Below are positions 43,812 to 52,424 of a stretch of 64,000 bases of DNA, one piece after another. The position numbers and the translations under genes are program-made. Under the pieces are notes generated by a model. The model was not told the origin of the DNA. It made no database searches and saw only the letters and a list, made by a program, of their open reading frames with translations. The stretch covers positions 8,916-72,915 of the forward strand of contig JBKJNY010000141.1 of the NCBI GenBank assembly GCA_046593355.1. The letters are read 5' to 3'. Each line of letters begins with the position of its first letter. Positions within the stretch are counted from its first letter, which is position 1. The stretch comes from SXOA01 sp046593355. GTDB taxonomy: Bacteria; Planctomycetota; Planctomycetia; Pirellulales; Pirellulaceae.

Positions 43812-43959
43812 GGAAGTTGCCCAGGTGGGAGCGAGCAGGAGGGGCAGAAATCAGGAATTCTTTTAACTGAGATTCAGTCTCATCTACTCCTTATTGTAAC
43901 GGCACCATTGGAAGTGTCAATGCGATTGCCGCTTTTCAACGAACGCCAATACCTGGCCC

Positions 43960-44268
43960 CTATTCCACATAGGAATCGAACACCCGCACCCGGTCCCAGT
44001 TGGGCTTGTTGGCTTCGATGAACTGCACATGCCGCGGATGGGACTGGTAGGCGTCGTGGGCGGCACGGCTGTCGAAGACGACGTGCAGCGCGACGTCGAA
44101 ATCGGTCTGGTTGACTGGGCGGGTCAGGTCGGCGACCAGCGTGCCGGCGGCGAAGAATTTGGTGCCGGGGTGGCCGGAAAGGTAGGTCTGGCAGTCGCCG
44201 ACCATTTTGGCAATGGCGGCCGCGCTGCGGTCCTTGAGGGTGAAGTAGACCATGTGTCCGAGGAGCAT
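43960..44268 (-). CDS. Dabb (stress-responsive alpha/beta barrel) protein
   Basis: 102 residues from ATG 44268 (CAGGAAAC site upstream). Starts LGHMVYFTLKDRSAAAIAKM; strands and helices alternate as in Dabb domains (DFDVALHVVFDSRAAHDAYQ then SHPRHVQFIE). Dabb proteins are small dimers with varied or unknown roles. The frame continues upstream through palindrome family A and is cut at this start for that reason. Confidence 0.87.
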   Translation of the reverse strand: MLLGHMVYFTLKDRSAAAIAKMVGDCQTYLSGHPGTKFFAAGTLVADLTRPVNQTDFDVALHVVFDSRAAHDAYQSHPRHVQFIEANKPNWDRVRVFDSYVE

Positions 44269-44342
44269 GGGGTTTCCTGGCAGTGGAGTGGAAAGGGAAA
44301 GCCGCCCATTGTAACAGCCTGAAGGGATTATGCGGCTTGCGA

Positions 44343-44424
44343 CGAGCCTGAAGCGCGAGCAAAAGGGAGCGTTGCATCGCCGAGAACAGGGTGCTTTCCT
44401 TCGCTGGCGTTTCAGGCTTGTGTG
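44343..44424. repeat. Dispersed palindrome, family A, copy 3
   Basis: Left arm from gagcctgaagcgcgagcaaa, right arm ctttccttcgctggcgtttc to cttgtgt. The inner bases (catcgccgagaa) match those of the copy at 49860, so the two copies share more than the arms. Confidence 0.85.
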
Positions 44425-44468
44425 TGTTCCGCGGCCTAGACTTAGGCAGCAACCAGCTCCCACGAAAA

Positions 44469-44540
44469 GGGGTCGGGAGTCTTTGGCGTCCCAGGCAATT
44501 CAATAAAACGTAAGCACTGACGCCAAAGACTCCCGACCCC
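44469..44540. repeat. Perfect 21-bp inverted repeat before the HEAT gene
   Basis: Arms 44469-44489 (ggggtcgggagtctttggcg) and 44520-44540 pair exactly over 21 bases with a 30-base loop. The right arm ends 7 bases before the ATG at 44548, so a hairpin in the mRNA would cover the ribosome site. Confidence 0.8.
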
Positions 44541-44547
44541 CTGTTTC

Positions 44548-46197
44548 ATGAAGCCCCACTATCACAATCTCGAAGACACCCTCCGCGTGCTGGCAGCGAG
44601 CGGCAATGAAGCGGCCGTGCCGGTGCTGCTGGCGGCCCTGGATGGCGGCGACTTTTGCATCCGTGATGAAGCTTTGCCAGTCCTGCTGCAGCGGCGGAGT
44701 GCCGACGCCGAGAATGAGGTGCTGCGCCGCTGGCCGGAGCTGAGCGACCATTGGAAGCAGCTCGTGATTGGAAGGGAAGGCTGGCTCTCGCCGGCGATCC
44801 GCCGGGCGCTCCTGGGAAACGACCCGTCCCTGGCCGCGCTGGCTTGCACTGCCGCGGCACGGCTCGGGGACTACGAGCTCATCCCCATCCTGGTTTCGGT
44901 CGTCTGCGAGAGGCAGAATGGAATTTCGGAGCAGGCGTCCGGGGCGCTGTTCACACTGGCCGAGCGTCTGGCGGAAATACTGTCTGCCCCCCGCGACTTT
45001 CGCAATCGCAAGGATCCGCAGGTGCAGCGGGCGCACGTGCTGGGAAGCCTGGAAAAAGGAGTGCAGTCTTTCGACCAGCATCAGCGCCGCGAGCTGATCG
45101 AGGCGCTCCTCATTTTGGCCAGCCGCGACAATGCGGTGATCAGCAGGATCCTGCAAGAGCCGACGGAGCGGGCGTACGCCCCGCTGATGGAGCTGCTCCT
45201 GCATAGCCCTCGCCCCTGTATCATGCGGCTTCTCCTTAGCTACTTGGAGGATCCCTTCGCCCCGTTGCCCGCTCTGCACGCGCTCGGCCGCCGCCGCGAT
45301 ATCACCTGGCTGCGGCAGCTCTTTCAAAGGATTGGCGATGAGCCGGCGGGCGTGATCCGCAATAACCTCAAACGGATCGAAAGCATTCCTTGGCTGCGGG
45401 CCCACAAGTTCCTGCTCGATTCGCTGCACGACGCCGAACAGCCCGGCGCCGTGCGATTCATTACCCTGTCCGGCATCGCGCGGCAGGAAGCCCTGGAGTC
45501 CCTCGGCCAGATCCTCCAGAGCGGCCAACCGCAAGGGAGGCGTGCGGCCTCCTCGGCCTTGGCCGAATTCCGCGGAGCGGAAGCCAACACCGTCGCCCAA
45601 CTCGCCCTGGAGGATTCAGATCCAGCCGTGCGGGCCAACGTCGCAGCGCAGATTCGCACGCGGGGAACGCCCGGAGCCATGAACCGGCTGGTGGCGATGC
45701 TCGACAGCCCCCACGAGGTGGAGCGGCTCGCGGCGCGGAAGGCGCTCGAAGAGTTCACGTTCGCCGGCTATGCGGCGTCGTATGACTACTTGGACGAAGA
45801 AACGCGCGCGAAGTCGGGCCAACTGGTGCAACGGATCGACGGGGAATCCGCCGATCTGTTGCGCGACGAAATGAGATCCAACTCGCGGACGCGGCGGCGG
45901 CGCGGCCTGGAGATGGCTCTGCATATGGGCCTGGTCGCGAAGCTTCAGGACGTCATCGCAGCATTGGCCCGCGACGACGAAGACCAGTACGTTCGCCTGG
46001 AAGCCGTGCGGCTCTTGGGGATTTGCCCGACGGCGGTTTCCGGCCAGGTGCTGCGTGAAGCACTAACCGATAGCCGGGCGCTCGTGCAGGAAGCCGCCGA
46101 GCACGGGCTGCGGGACATGCCGCTGGAGGATGGCGCGGACGCCTGGCCACCCGACCTCGAAGCCAGTCGCGCCTTGGAAACCTCAACCCCCGTTTGA
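44548..46197 (+). CDS. HEAT-repeat protein
   Basis: 549 residues made almost wholly of paired helices of about 30 residues, with HEAT-like units such as AVPVLLAALDGGDFCIRDEA and NTVAQLALEDSDPAVRANVA. No signal peptide or membrane segment. The tail is acidic. HEAT solenoids are protein-binding scaffolds; no partner can be named. A small TM-protein gene overlaps or abuts its end. Confidence 0.82.
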   Translation: MKPHYHNLEDTLRVLAASGNEAAVPVLLAALDGGDFCIRDEALPVLLQRRSADAENEVLRRWPELSDHWKQLVIGREGWLSPAIRRALLGNDPSLAALACTAAARLGDYELIPILVSVVCERQNGISEQASGALFTLAERLAEILSAPRDFRNRKDPQVQRAHVLGSLEKGVQSFDQHQRRELIEALLILASRDNAVISRILQEPTERAYAPLMELLLHSPRPCIMRLLLSYLEDPFAPLPALHALGRRRDITWLRQLFQRIGDEPAGVIRNNLKRIESIPWLRAHKFLLDSLHDAEQPGAVRFITLSGIARQEALESLGQILQSGQPQGRRAASSALAEFRGAEANTVAQLALEDSDPAVRANVAAQIRTRGTPGAMNRLVAMLDSPHEVERLAARKALEEFTFAGYAASYDYLDEETRAKSGQLVQRIDGESADLLRDEMRSNSRTRRRRGLEMALHMGLVAKLQDVIAALARDDEDQYVRLEAVRLLGICPTAVSGQVLREALTDSRALVQEAAEHGLRDMPLEDGADAWPPDLEASRALETSTPV

Positions 46198-46208
46198 CTC
46201 CCATTCCC

Positions 46209-46649
46209 ATGAGACTCCCCTGGATAACGAGCTTGGCGATTGTGCCTGTCCTGGCGCAGCTCGCCCTGGCCGTGGAACCGCAATCCGCGGCGCGGCAAGC
46301 CGCCGCGGCATCGGGCTGGAGTTTTCTCGGCATCGCCGGCGGCGCTGTCACCCTGGCTGGGGCGCTGGTGCTGGCCTGGCTGGTGCGCAGATTCCTGATG
46401 CGCCGCGCCGCGGGGCCCAAAAACAACCCGCGGCATCTACTGCACGAGCTTTGTCAGGCTCACGGCCTGAGCCGCCGGGCCGAGCGGCTGCTCAAGAGGG
46501 CGGCGGCGGCACTCGGAACGCCTCATCCGGGGCGATTCTTTTTGGAGCCGCATCTCTTGCGTCAGGTACAAAGGTGCGAGCAGTTACGAGGGAGCAAGCG
46601 AGCATTGGGCCTGCTCTATGACCGGCTATTTGGCGAAGACGCCGAATAA
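46209..46649 (+). CDS. Small membrane protein downstream of the HEAT gene
   Basis: 146 residues from ATG 46209; a TTG at 46194 overlaps the HEAT stop and is less likely. Signal-like start (ITSLAIVPVLAQLALAVEPQ), then a membrane segment about 40-62 (FLGIAGGAVTLAGALVLAWL), and a basic cytoplasmic helical domain (HLLHELCQAHGLSRRAERLL, RFFLEPHLLRQVQ). No family recognised. It converges on the coiled-coil gene at 46661. Confidence 0.7.
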   Translation: MRLPWITSLAIVPVLAQLALAVEPQSAARQAAAASGWSFLGIAGGAVTLAGALVLAWLVRRFLMRRAAGPKNNPRHLLHELCQAHGLSRRAERLLKRAAAALGTPHPGRFFLEPHLLRQVQRCEQLRGSKRALGLLYDRLFGEDAE

Positions 46650-46660
46650 ACGTCCAAGGG

Positions 46661-48244
46661 TTACTTTCCGCCGAAGGGATCAGCGGGATCCGCTTCGGCC
46701 GGCTTCTTGGGAGCCCCTTCGGCGGGAGGAACGTCCGTGGCGGGCGCCTCCGCTCCAGGAGGAGCTTTGGGAGCAGCCTTGGCCCCACCCGGACCGCGTT
46801 TGGTGAAGCCGGCGTCCATGACGCCGCCCAGGCCCGTCGTCTTCTCTTCGGGCTTCCAGCCCATCATGTCGAGCAGTTGCTGAACGGAGATCTTCTCCAC
46901 CGAGAAATCGTCCACGTCTTTCAGGAAGGCATTAAGGGTCGTTTGATATTGGGTGATATTGTTGATGAGCAGATTTCCCTTGTCGGCGGATTCCCCCATG
47001 ACAACATACCGGGTATTCACCGACATTTTGCCCTCATCCCGCTCGCCGGTGTCCTTGATCTCGGTATCAATGACGCCGCCGTTCATGGTGATGATGTGCT
47101 TGATCGTTTCGCGGTCGCTGTGCTGATCGTCATCGATATCCATGAACCCGACCAACGCAAAGTGCAGCCGCTGTCCGGGCGACCAGGCGGGAGAGTGAAT
47201 CCAGTCGCCAGGCAGGATCGGGTTGGATGCTTTGTCCTCCAGGATGCGGCACTCGGCCTGATGCGGCCCCGTGACACGAACGACTTCGATCCGTCCCTTG
47301 CTCTCCAACTTCTTGACCTTCTCCATGCCCGTCCCTTCCTTCCGCATCCGTTCGACTTGTTTGAAGAGGCTGGCTTGGTTCTGACTGTACACCGCAAACG
47401 ACATCTGCCGGCCTAAGCCGTCGTCATAACCGCGGTCGATCCAGACGAGGCGCTGCTTTTGATTGATCCAGATAATGAGGGCGTCGGGGTTATCAATGTT
47501 GACCCCTTGGACCGTTTGCAGCGCGACTACCTTGGCCGCGAAGCTGCGTTTGATGTCCGATTCCTTGGCGAGGGAGGACGCAACCACATCAAACTCGGCC
47601 TGCTTATTTTCCAGATCCTTCTTGGCTTTGGCCTGGGCAGCAGCGGCCGCCACCTGTGCATCGTTCGTTGTTTTGATGTTAGTTTTCAGCGCCTCCTCAT
47701 ATCCGGTACGTCCCACAAGGTAACTCGCGGCCTGGTCTTTCATACCCGTCTCGGCCGTGGTGGCTCGCGTCTGTTCCGCAAGGACCGCGGCCGCCTTCGC
47801 GGCCGTTTCACTCTGCGTCTCCGCCTGGCTTCTTCCCACACTTTGGTTTTTGCGACTAATGGCACCGAGCAAGAAACTGGGAAGATCCATATAATTCGAA
47901 TTGGCTTCGGTCGCGGCCGTGCCATAAATGGACATGTCCAGGTCATACTTGGCCAGCCAGGCATTCACTTCGGTATCTTCGCCGCCACCCGCGCGGGTCT
48001 TGGCGTCGTCCACGTCCTTCCTGCTCTTGACAATCCCGAGCATGAATTTCAGCGCCGTGGCCTGGTAATTGGCCTTCATCTGCGCGGACGTAGCCACGGT
48101 CTCCGCAGCCTTGGCGGCCACCTTCTCCTTCTCCTTGGTTTCGGACGCCGCGTAGTAGATGTACGTCGTAACTGCCAGAACCACGGTCAAAATGGCAAAC
48201 AGAATGACCGCGATCTGCATCCCCTGACCTTCGCGAGACGCCAT
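46661..48244 (-). CDS. Large coiled-coil membrane protein, planctomycete-type
   Basis: 527 residues. MASREGQGMQIAVILFAILT begins a membrane anchor (about 10-31). Long coiled coil about 35-240 (SETKEKEKVAAKAAETVATS, AKAKKDLENKQAEFDVVASS). A beta-rich domain about 255-420 has NPDALIIWINQKQRLVWIDR and ILPGDWIHSPAWSPGQRLHF. The tail is Pro/Ala-rich. Proteins starting with this motif are found across planctomycetes; role unknown. It is separate from the gene at 13271 but has a similar topology. Confidence 0.82.
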   Translation of the reverse strand: MASREGQGMQIAVILFAILTVVLAVTTYIYYAASETKEKEKVAAKAAETVATSAQMKANYQATALKFMLGIVKSRKDVDDAKTRAGGGEDTEVNAWLAKYDLDMSIYGTAATEANSNYMDLPSFLLGAISRKNQSVGRSQAETQSETAAKAAAVLAEQTRATTAETGMKDQAASYLVGRTGYEEALKTNIKTTNDAQVAAAAAQAKAKKDLENKQAEFDVVASSLAKESDIKRSFAAKVVALQTVQGVNIDNPDALIIWINQKQRLVWIDRGYDDGLGRQMSFAVYSQNQASLFKQVERMRKEGTGMEKVKKLESKGRIEVVRVTGPHQAECRILEDKASNPILPGDWIHSPAWSPGQRLHFALVGFMDIDDDQHSDRETIKHIITMNGGVIDTEIKDTGERDEGKMSVNTRYVVMGESADKGNLLINNITQYQTTLNAFLKDVDDFSVEKISVQQLLDMMGWKPEEKTTGLGGVMDAGFTKRGPGGAKAAPKAPPGAEAPATDVPPAEGAPKKPAEADPADPFGGK

Positions 48245-49083
48245 TGCAAAACTCCTGAATGCGGCGCAATGAATAAATCAGTACGCCAGTAGCGCCGGCG
48301 ATGGAGCCGGCGAATGTGAACAGACCGAAACTACTTCGCCATGAACGCGGCCAGCTATTCCCCGAAGGCAGAAAAAAACCGCCCCGCGCGCGGGATTTTC
48401 CGCGCCGGAAGCTCTAGCGGCCACAATTCAAGTCTATTTACCACCCCCTGGAGTGTCAATGTTTTTTATCGAGTTAGCGGGACACTCCGCCACGAACCCG
48501 ACGTGCCGGTGAGGAAACAAGAACCAAAACGACTTTCACCACGGATGTCACTCAAACCACGGATTCGTCCTGCCTGATCCGTGTCGTCCGTGCCAGCCGT
48601 GGTGAGAAACCCCTTGGTGCAATTCATAAGGGATTTCTCAAAACTCAAATCACCCATAAAACGTTTGCCGCCAGGGACTTTCCTCCAAAGTAACGTGAAG
48701 ACCCATAACGGTTTCATCCAGGGTCGGCTCCCGCCTCCGATTGGGCATTTATAAGCTGTTTTTCAAACGACTTGCGGTTTTCAAACGACTTGCGGCGAAA
48801 AATTGCGTCACAAGTCCTGTTTTGGTCACGACTTACAATTCGACAGCCTCCAATTTCTCCAAAAAAGTTATAAGCGGCTATCCCTGGCTGCCGTCATGTG
48901 CCTGTTCTCAACGCCATTCGGCGGACGACAACTCCGCGCGCGTTTGCCGCCGGAGTATCCGATGCGCGAACATGAACTTTTATTCAGTAAATAACAAAAT
49001 ATTTCCAGGAAGCTGGGGACTGCAGCACCGGATGCACGAGGAGGGTATTTGGCAAAAAATCGACGAGTTGCCGATATTTCCGG
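48245..49083. other. 840-bp region without a supported gene
   Basis: Contains a palindrome at 48533-48608, a direct repeat of tttcaaacgacttgcgg (twice, from about 48763 and 48780), and visibly more A/T than its surroundings at 48640-48990. Short frames have no recognisable product. A long minus-strand frame (48984-49823) covers it but is antisense to transposase remains. Confidence 0.6.
48533..48608. repeat. Imperfect palindrome with accacggat core
   Basis: Arms from tttcaccacggatgtcactc and to gccagccgtggtgagaaa. About 76 bp. A type of element widespread in planctomycete genomes (from memory). Confidence 0.65.
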
Positions 49084-49452
49084 GCCGCGGTCAGGCCCAG
49101 CCTCTCGTCCCCCAAGTTCCACGAGAATGAAGCGCTACTTCTCATGTCACTCGCCGCATACAACCTGGCCTCGATGCTCCGCGAAGAGTGCGAGGCGGCC
49201 CGCGGCGGGTGTTGGGACTTATAGCGGTTCCAGAACTCCGTCCTCAAAGCGGGCGGCAAGGTGGTCAAGCACGCCCGGCGAATTGTGCTGGTGGTCAGCG
49301 GCGGCCTTGCTCCCGAAATTCTCGCCGGCCTGTTCGTCGAGCCGGCCACCACCGTCGAGGCCGCCGTGGCCGCTTCGCTGGCGGAATATGGCCCCGCTGC
49401 CCGGATTGCCGTCATCCCCAAGGGACCGTACGTGCTGGCGCAGGTGGCGTGA
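49084..49452 (+). pseudogene. Degraded transposase C-terminus (IS1380-like) joined to a LarA-like end
   Basis: In the plus frame through 49126 it reads LSSPKFHENEALLLMSLAAY then NLASMLREECEAARGGCWDL, an in-frame stop (TAG), then RFQNSVLKAGGKVVKHARRI. That is the usual C-terminal sequence of IS1380-type transposases. The same frame goes on to VEAAVAASLAEYGPAARIAV then IPKGPYVLAQVA and a stop, which looks like the end of a lactate-racemase (LarA) type protein. The stop and the mixed ancestry indicate a wreck. The LarA call is weaker than the transposase call. Confidence 0.5.
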
Positions 49453-49859
49453 AGGCGTTTGCATGGGAGGCTTGCTTGGGAGGCTTGCTTGGAGAGCGTT
49501 TGTTGAATTAATCCCGGCCCGGCCATTCGCAAATCCTTGACGCAACAGTACTTGCGCAGTTCTCTGTAAATGGGTTTTCTTTCCACACCCCGCCGAAAGA
49601 GCGGGGCACCCGACTCCATCATCCTGACCATCCCCGCGGCGCACTGGCTCGACGCATTCCCCATGGCTTTGCCCAACAAGTCAGGACACCCCCAACCGGT
49701 AGAAGCTTGCAGGTACTCGCTATCGCATTGAGTTGTGGATTTGTCTGGATGCGTCTGACTTGTTGGGCAAAGCCCATTCCCAATTATACAAAAGGCCACT
49801 TCTAAACTAAGTGTCCAGTTCAAAAGTCGCTAAACATCGAGCCGATCGCCAGTCTGCTC
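49453..49859. other. 407-bp region without a supported gene
   Basis: Holds one palindromic repeat (49663-49776); the rest has no recognisable coding or RNA signal. Confidence 0.6.
49663..49776. repeat. Inverted repeat of atggctttgcccaacaagtca
   Basis: Left arm 49663-49683 and right arm 49756-49776 (tgacttgttgggcaaagccc and on) differ at one position. Sequence between them is unrelated and unstructured. Confidence 0.75.
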
Positions 49860-49935
49860 ACACCAGCCTGAAGCGCCAGCGAAGGAAGGCTCGGAATCGC
49901 CGAGAAATAAGTATTTTCCTTCGCTTGCGCGTCAG
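49860..49935. repeat. Dispersed palindrome, family A, copy 4, cut by tRNA remnant
   Basis: The left arm acaccagcctgaagcgccag is complete. The right arm stops at gcgtcag (49935), directly against the tRNA-Asn copy beginning 49936. The final ~7 bases expected from other copies are missing. Confidence 0.85.
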
Positions 49936-50003
49936 CTCCCCCGCCAGGGCTCGAACCTGGGACACGCGGATTAATCCCGGCGCGCCGGGACTGCTCTACC
50001 AAC
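49936..50003 (-). pseudogene. Broken tRNA-Asn copy with palindrome in place of the anticodon
   Basis: 49936-49974 is identical, over 39 bases, to the 3' half of the intact tRNA-Asn (50264-50302), including T-arm, 3' acceptor strand and discriminator. 49991-50003 matches a further 13 bases of the D-arm side. Between them TCCCGGCGCGCCGGGA, a perfect 16-bp palindrome, replaces CGGACTG and so removes the anticodon stem. The 5' acceptor strand and D-stem start are gone. It cannot make a tRNA. The stop codon of the GIY-YIG gene lies in this copy. Confidence 0.85.
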
Positions 50004-50259
50004 GGAGAAGGTTCTCGCGTATCCAACGGGCTGATTTCATCGACTTGATTTGCCGTTCGCGGCACATTGCGCCGGCGCGGGTATCGTGTCTTTCGGACCA
50101 AACAAGTTTCCACGGTCCGTTTTTCACTGCGTATTTGCTCGCATCAGCCGATGGATCGTTATGCTGACTAAGACGTCGCTCCAGGTCATCCGTTTGTCCG
50201 ACATAGAACCGGCCCGCGGAATTCTCAAGCACATAGACGAAAAACGGCCCGTCCGACAT
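49996..50259 (-). CDS. GIY-YIG nuclease-domain protein
   Basis: 87 residues. The GIY-YIG pattern reads FVYVLENSAGRFYVGQTDDL (VYV and YVG), with the conserved Arg (ERRLSQHN) and Glu (CRERQIKSMK). Size and layout match single-domain UPF0213-type proteins. It starts 5 bases downstream of the intact tRNA-Asn and its last codons (LLRW, stop) are inside the broken tRNA copy. It is thus enclosed by two tRNA-Asn sequences, in the same direction as the tRNA. Nuclease activity on tRNA genes is inference. Confidence 0.85.
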   Translation of the reverse strand: MSDGPFFVYVLENSAGRFYVGQTDDLERRLSQHNDPSADASKYAVKNGPWKLVWSERHDTRAGAMCRERQIKSMKSARWIRENLLRW

Positions 50260-50263
50260 ACAA

Positions 50264-50336
50264 CTCCCCCGCCAGGGCTCGAACCTGGGACACGCGGATT
50301 AACAGTCCGCTGCTCTACCAACTGAGCTACAGGGGA
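50264..50336 (-). tRNA. tRNA-Asn (GTT)
   Basis: Full cloverleaf: acceptor TCCCCTG/CGGGGGA (one G-T), D-arm AGCTCAGTTGGTAGAGC, anticodon loop TGTTAAT with GTT, T-arm GGTTCGAGCC, discriminator G. No encoded CCA. Directly followed by the GIY-YIG gene. Confidence 0.95.
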
Positions 50337-50462
50337 AGATAGATGTGAAAGTTTAGTTTAAGCCAAAAAAACGGGCAAGGGTGGAATCAGAGCGACTCTC
50401 GCGCGTAACACCGCATCGCCGTTGCAGATAGGAAAGGGAGCGGCTGGGAAAGGTTCGCTCCC

Positions 50463-50492
50463 AGATGCCGCCTGAAGGCGGAAGTCCAGCGC
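50463..50492. repeat. Single hairpin of the CCGCCTTCAGGCGG family
   Basis: On the minus strand it reads GCTGGACTTCCGCCTTCAGG then CGG. It resembles the GGAG-led element at 53610-53659 and lies upstream of purF. Confidence 0.65.
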
Positions 50493-50623
50493 GGCGAAGC
50501 AGTGCCTTGAGACAAATGGCCCTCGCCCTTAGAATGAAGGCAAGCTGGATGCTGCTCTTGGTTCGCTGCCGTTTGTTTTCGCGACTGGCCCTCCCTTCGC
50601 GCCGAAAGGCTCTCTCCGCGCCT

Positions 50624-52219
50624 ATGAGCGATCTCTTTCACGAATGCGGCATTGCCGCGGTCTGCCATCTTCCTGGGGATTCGCACCCGCTGGCCCCCGA
50701 GGGGGGGCCGGATGAGGTTTCCCGTCTTCTGCCCCGGATGCTGCTCGATATTCAGAACCGCGGGCAGTTGGCGGCGGGGATGACGTCGTTCAATCCGGGG
50801 CGAGAGCAACTGCTGTATACGCACAAGGATATCGGCTCGGTGACGGAGGTTTTTCGCCTCTCCCACAAGGGGAAGGCGGAGAACCTGATGAAGCAGAATG
50901 CCGGGCGGGCGGCCATTGGGCATGTCCGCTACGCCACCTGCGGCGAGGAAGACCGCAACTATGCACAGCCGTTTCAGCGAGATCACCTGGAGAAGCGCAA
51001 GTGGTTCGCGTTCGGCTTTAACGGGCAACTGGCGAATTATCAAGATTTGAAAGCCAACCTGCTGGCCGACAGCGACTATCACTTGGCCCGCGACAATGAC
51101 ACGGAGATGATCCTGCACGAAATCAGCCGCGAGCTTTCCGGTGACCGACGGCCGCGGCTGGTGGACATGATGCGGAACGTGAGCAAGAAGTTTGACGGAG
51201 CGTACAGCCTCGTGATGCTCAACGCCCAGGGGGATTTGCTCATCGCCCGCGACCCGCTCGGCATCAAGCCGCTCTGTTGGGCGAGGGAGGGGACGCTGTT
51301 CGCCGCCGCCAGCGAAAGCGTGGCGCTGCTCAACCTGGGGTTCAAGCCAGAAAGCATCAAATCCCTGCAGCCGGGGCACGCCATTACTATCACGCAGGGG
51401 AAGATGGAGATCGAGCCGTTCGCGGAATCCACCGGCAGCGCCCACTGCTACTTTGAATGGATTTACTTCGCCAACGTCGCCAGCACGCTCGACGGCCGCA
51501 GCGTCTATCTCTCCCGCACGGCCCTGGGCGAAGAGCTGGCCCGGCTGGAGACGGAATCGGGCCGCGTGCCGCTCGACGAGGACACCATCGTCGTCCCCGT
51601 GCCCGACACGAGCAAAGCCGCCGCCGACGCGATGGCCCACAAGCTCGGAATTCCGTCGCGGGAAGGACTGATCCGCAACCGCTACTCGGGCCGCACTTTC
51701 ATTGAAGGGGGCGATGGCCGCCGCAAAAAAGCGGAAACCAAGTACACACCGCTGCGCGAGGTGCTGGAAGGAAAGCGGATTTTCCTGGTGGAAGATTCCA
51801 TCGTCCGCTCCACCACCATGCGGGTGCTGCTCAGCCGCATCCGCGAAGCCGGAGCGAAGGAAATTCATGTCCGCGTCGCCTGCCCGCCGATCATCGCCCC
51901 CTGTTTTTACGGCATCGACATGTCCACCGTGGACGAGCTTTTTGCCCCCCGCATCATGCGCGGCCGCGGCCTGACCGACGAAGTGCAGGCCGAAATGGCC
52001 GACATTCTCGGCGCCAACTCCCTCCGGTATTTGCCGGTCGAATCCATCGCCCGCGCCATCAAGAAAGAGCCGAGCCAACTTTGCCAGGCCTGCATCACGG
52101 GCAAGTACCCCACTCCCTTCGGCCAGGATCTCTATCAAATCGCCCTCAACAACGTCGGCAAAGGGGAATGCCCCAGCCGCACGTACGAAGTGCAGCACTC
52201 GCTGACGTTTGCGGAGTGA
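50624..52219 (+). CDS. purF: Amidophosphoribosyltransferase
   Basis: 531 residues from ATG 50624; the frame open from 50465 has low-complexity upstream codons. The nucleophile Cys is at residue 8 after the propeptide MSDLFHE, so maturation by removal of 7 residues is expected. Glutaminase domain to about 250 (GRAAIGHVRYATCGEEDRNY, FAFGFNGQLANY, IARDPLGIKPL). PRPP site IFLVEDSIVRSTTMRVLL. SQLCQACITGKYP near the end matches cysteines that hold an iron-sulfur cluster in the Bacillus-type enzyme. First step of purine synthesis. Long for PurF (usual about 475), the extra residues being in the first domain. Confidence 0.92.
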   Translation: MSDLFHECGIAAVCHLPGDSHPLAPEGGPDEVSRLLPRMLLDIQNRGQLAAGMTSFNPGREQLLYTHKDIGSVTEVFRLSHKGKAENLMKQNAGRAAIGHVRYATCGEEDRNYAQPFQRDHLEKRKWFAFGFNGQLANYQDLKANLLADSDYHLARDNDTEMILHEISRELSGDRRPRLVDMMRNVSKKFDGAYSLVMLNAQGDLLIARDPLGIKPLCWAREGTLFAAASESVALLNLGFKPESIKSLQPGHAITITQGKMEIEPFAESTGSAHCYFEWIYFANVASTLDGRSVYLSRTALGEELARLETESGRVPLDEDTIVVPVPDTSKAAADAMAHKLGIPSREGLIRNRYSGRTFIEGGDGRRKKAETKYTPLREVLEGKRIFLVEDSIVRSTTMRVLLSRIREAGAKEIHVRVACPPIIAPCFYGIDMSTVDELFAPRIMRGRGLTDEVQAEMADILGANSLRYLPVESIARAIKKEPSQLCQACITGKYPTPFGQDLYQIALNNVGKGECPSRTYEVQHSLTFAE

Positions 52220-52317
52220 GGACGAGGGAGTGGGACACGGCGTAATCGGCCTCGTTAGGGCCAAGAACGGAAAAATGATTGGTCCGTGTTCCCAGGGCTT
52301 CCAAGACCCCGCCCTGC

Positions 52318-52345
52318 TTGAAGTGGACCCCAGAAGCTGGACAGG
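52318..52345. repeat. Possible IS3-type end
   Basis: Sequence gaagtggaccccagaagctg, 80 bases after the transposase stop, looks like the inner end of IS3-group elements (gaccccnnaaactggaca type). The other end was not found, so this is tentative. Confidence 0.35.
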
Positions 52346-52424
52346 CGGCGGGGCGGCGATAAAGAGAGCCGGTGCGAGAGACGAAGGTTTCCTGGGTGTG
52401 TGAATGGATCCTGTCTTCAGCGGG

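Noticed and set aside
48984..49823. 279-codon minus-strand frame
   Set aside because: Opposite strand carries transposase C-terminal sequence; the minus product has no recognisable domains and crosses several repeats.
50387..52264. 625-codon frame antisense to purF
   Set aside because: PurF motifs are intact on the plus strand; the antisense product resembles nothing.
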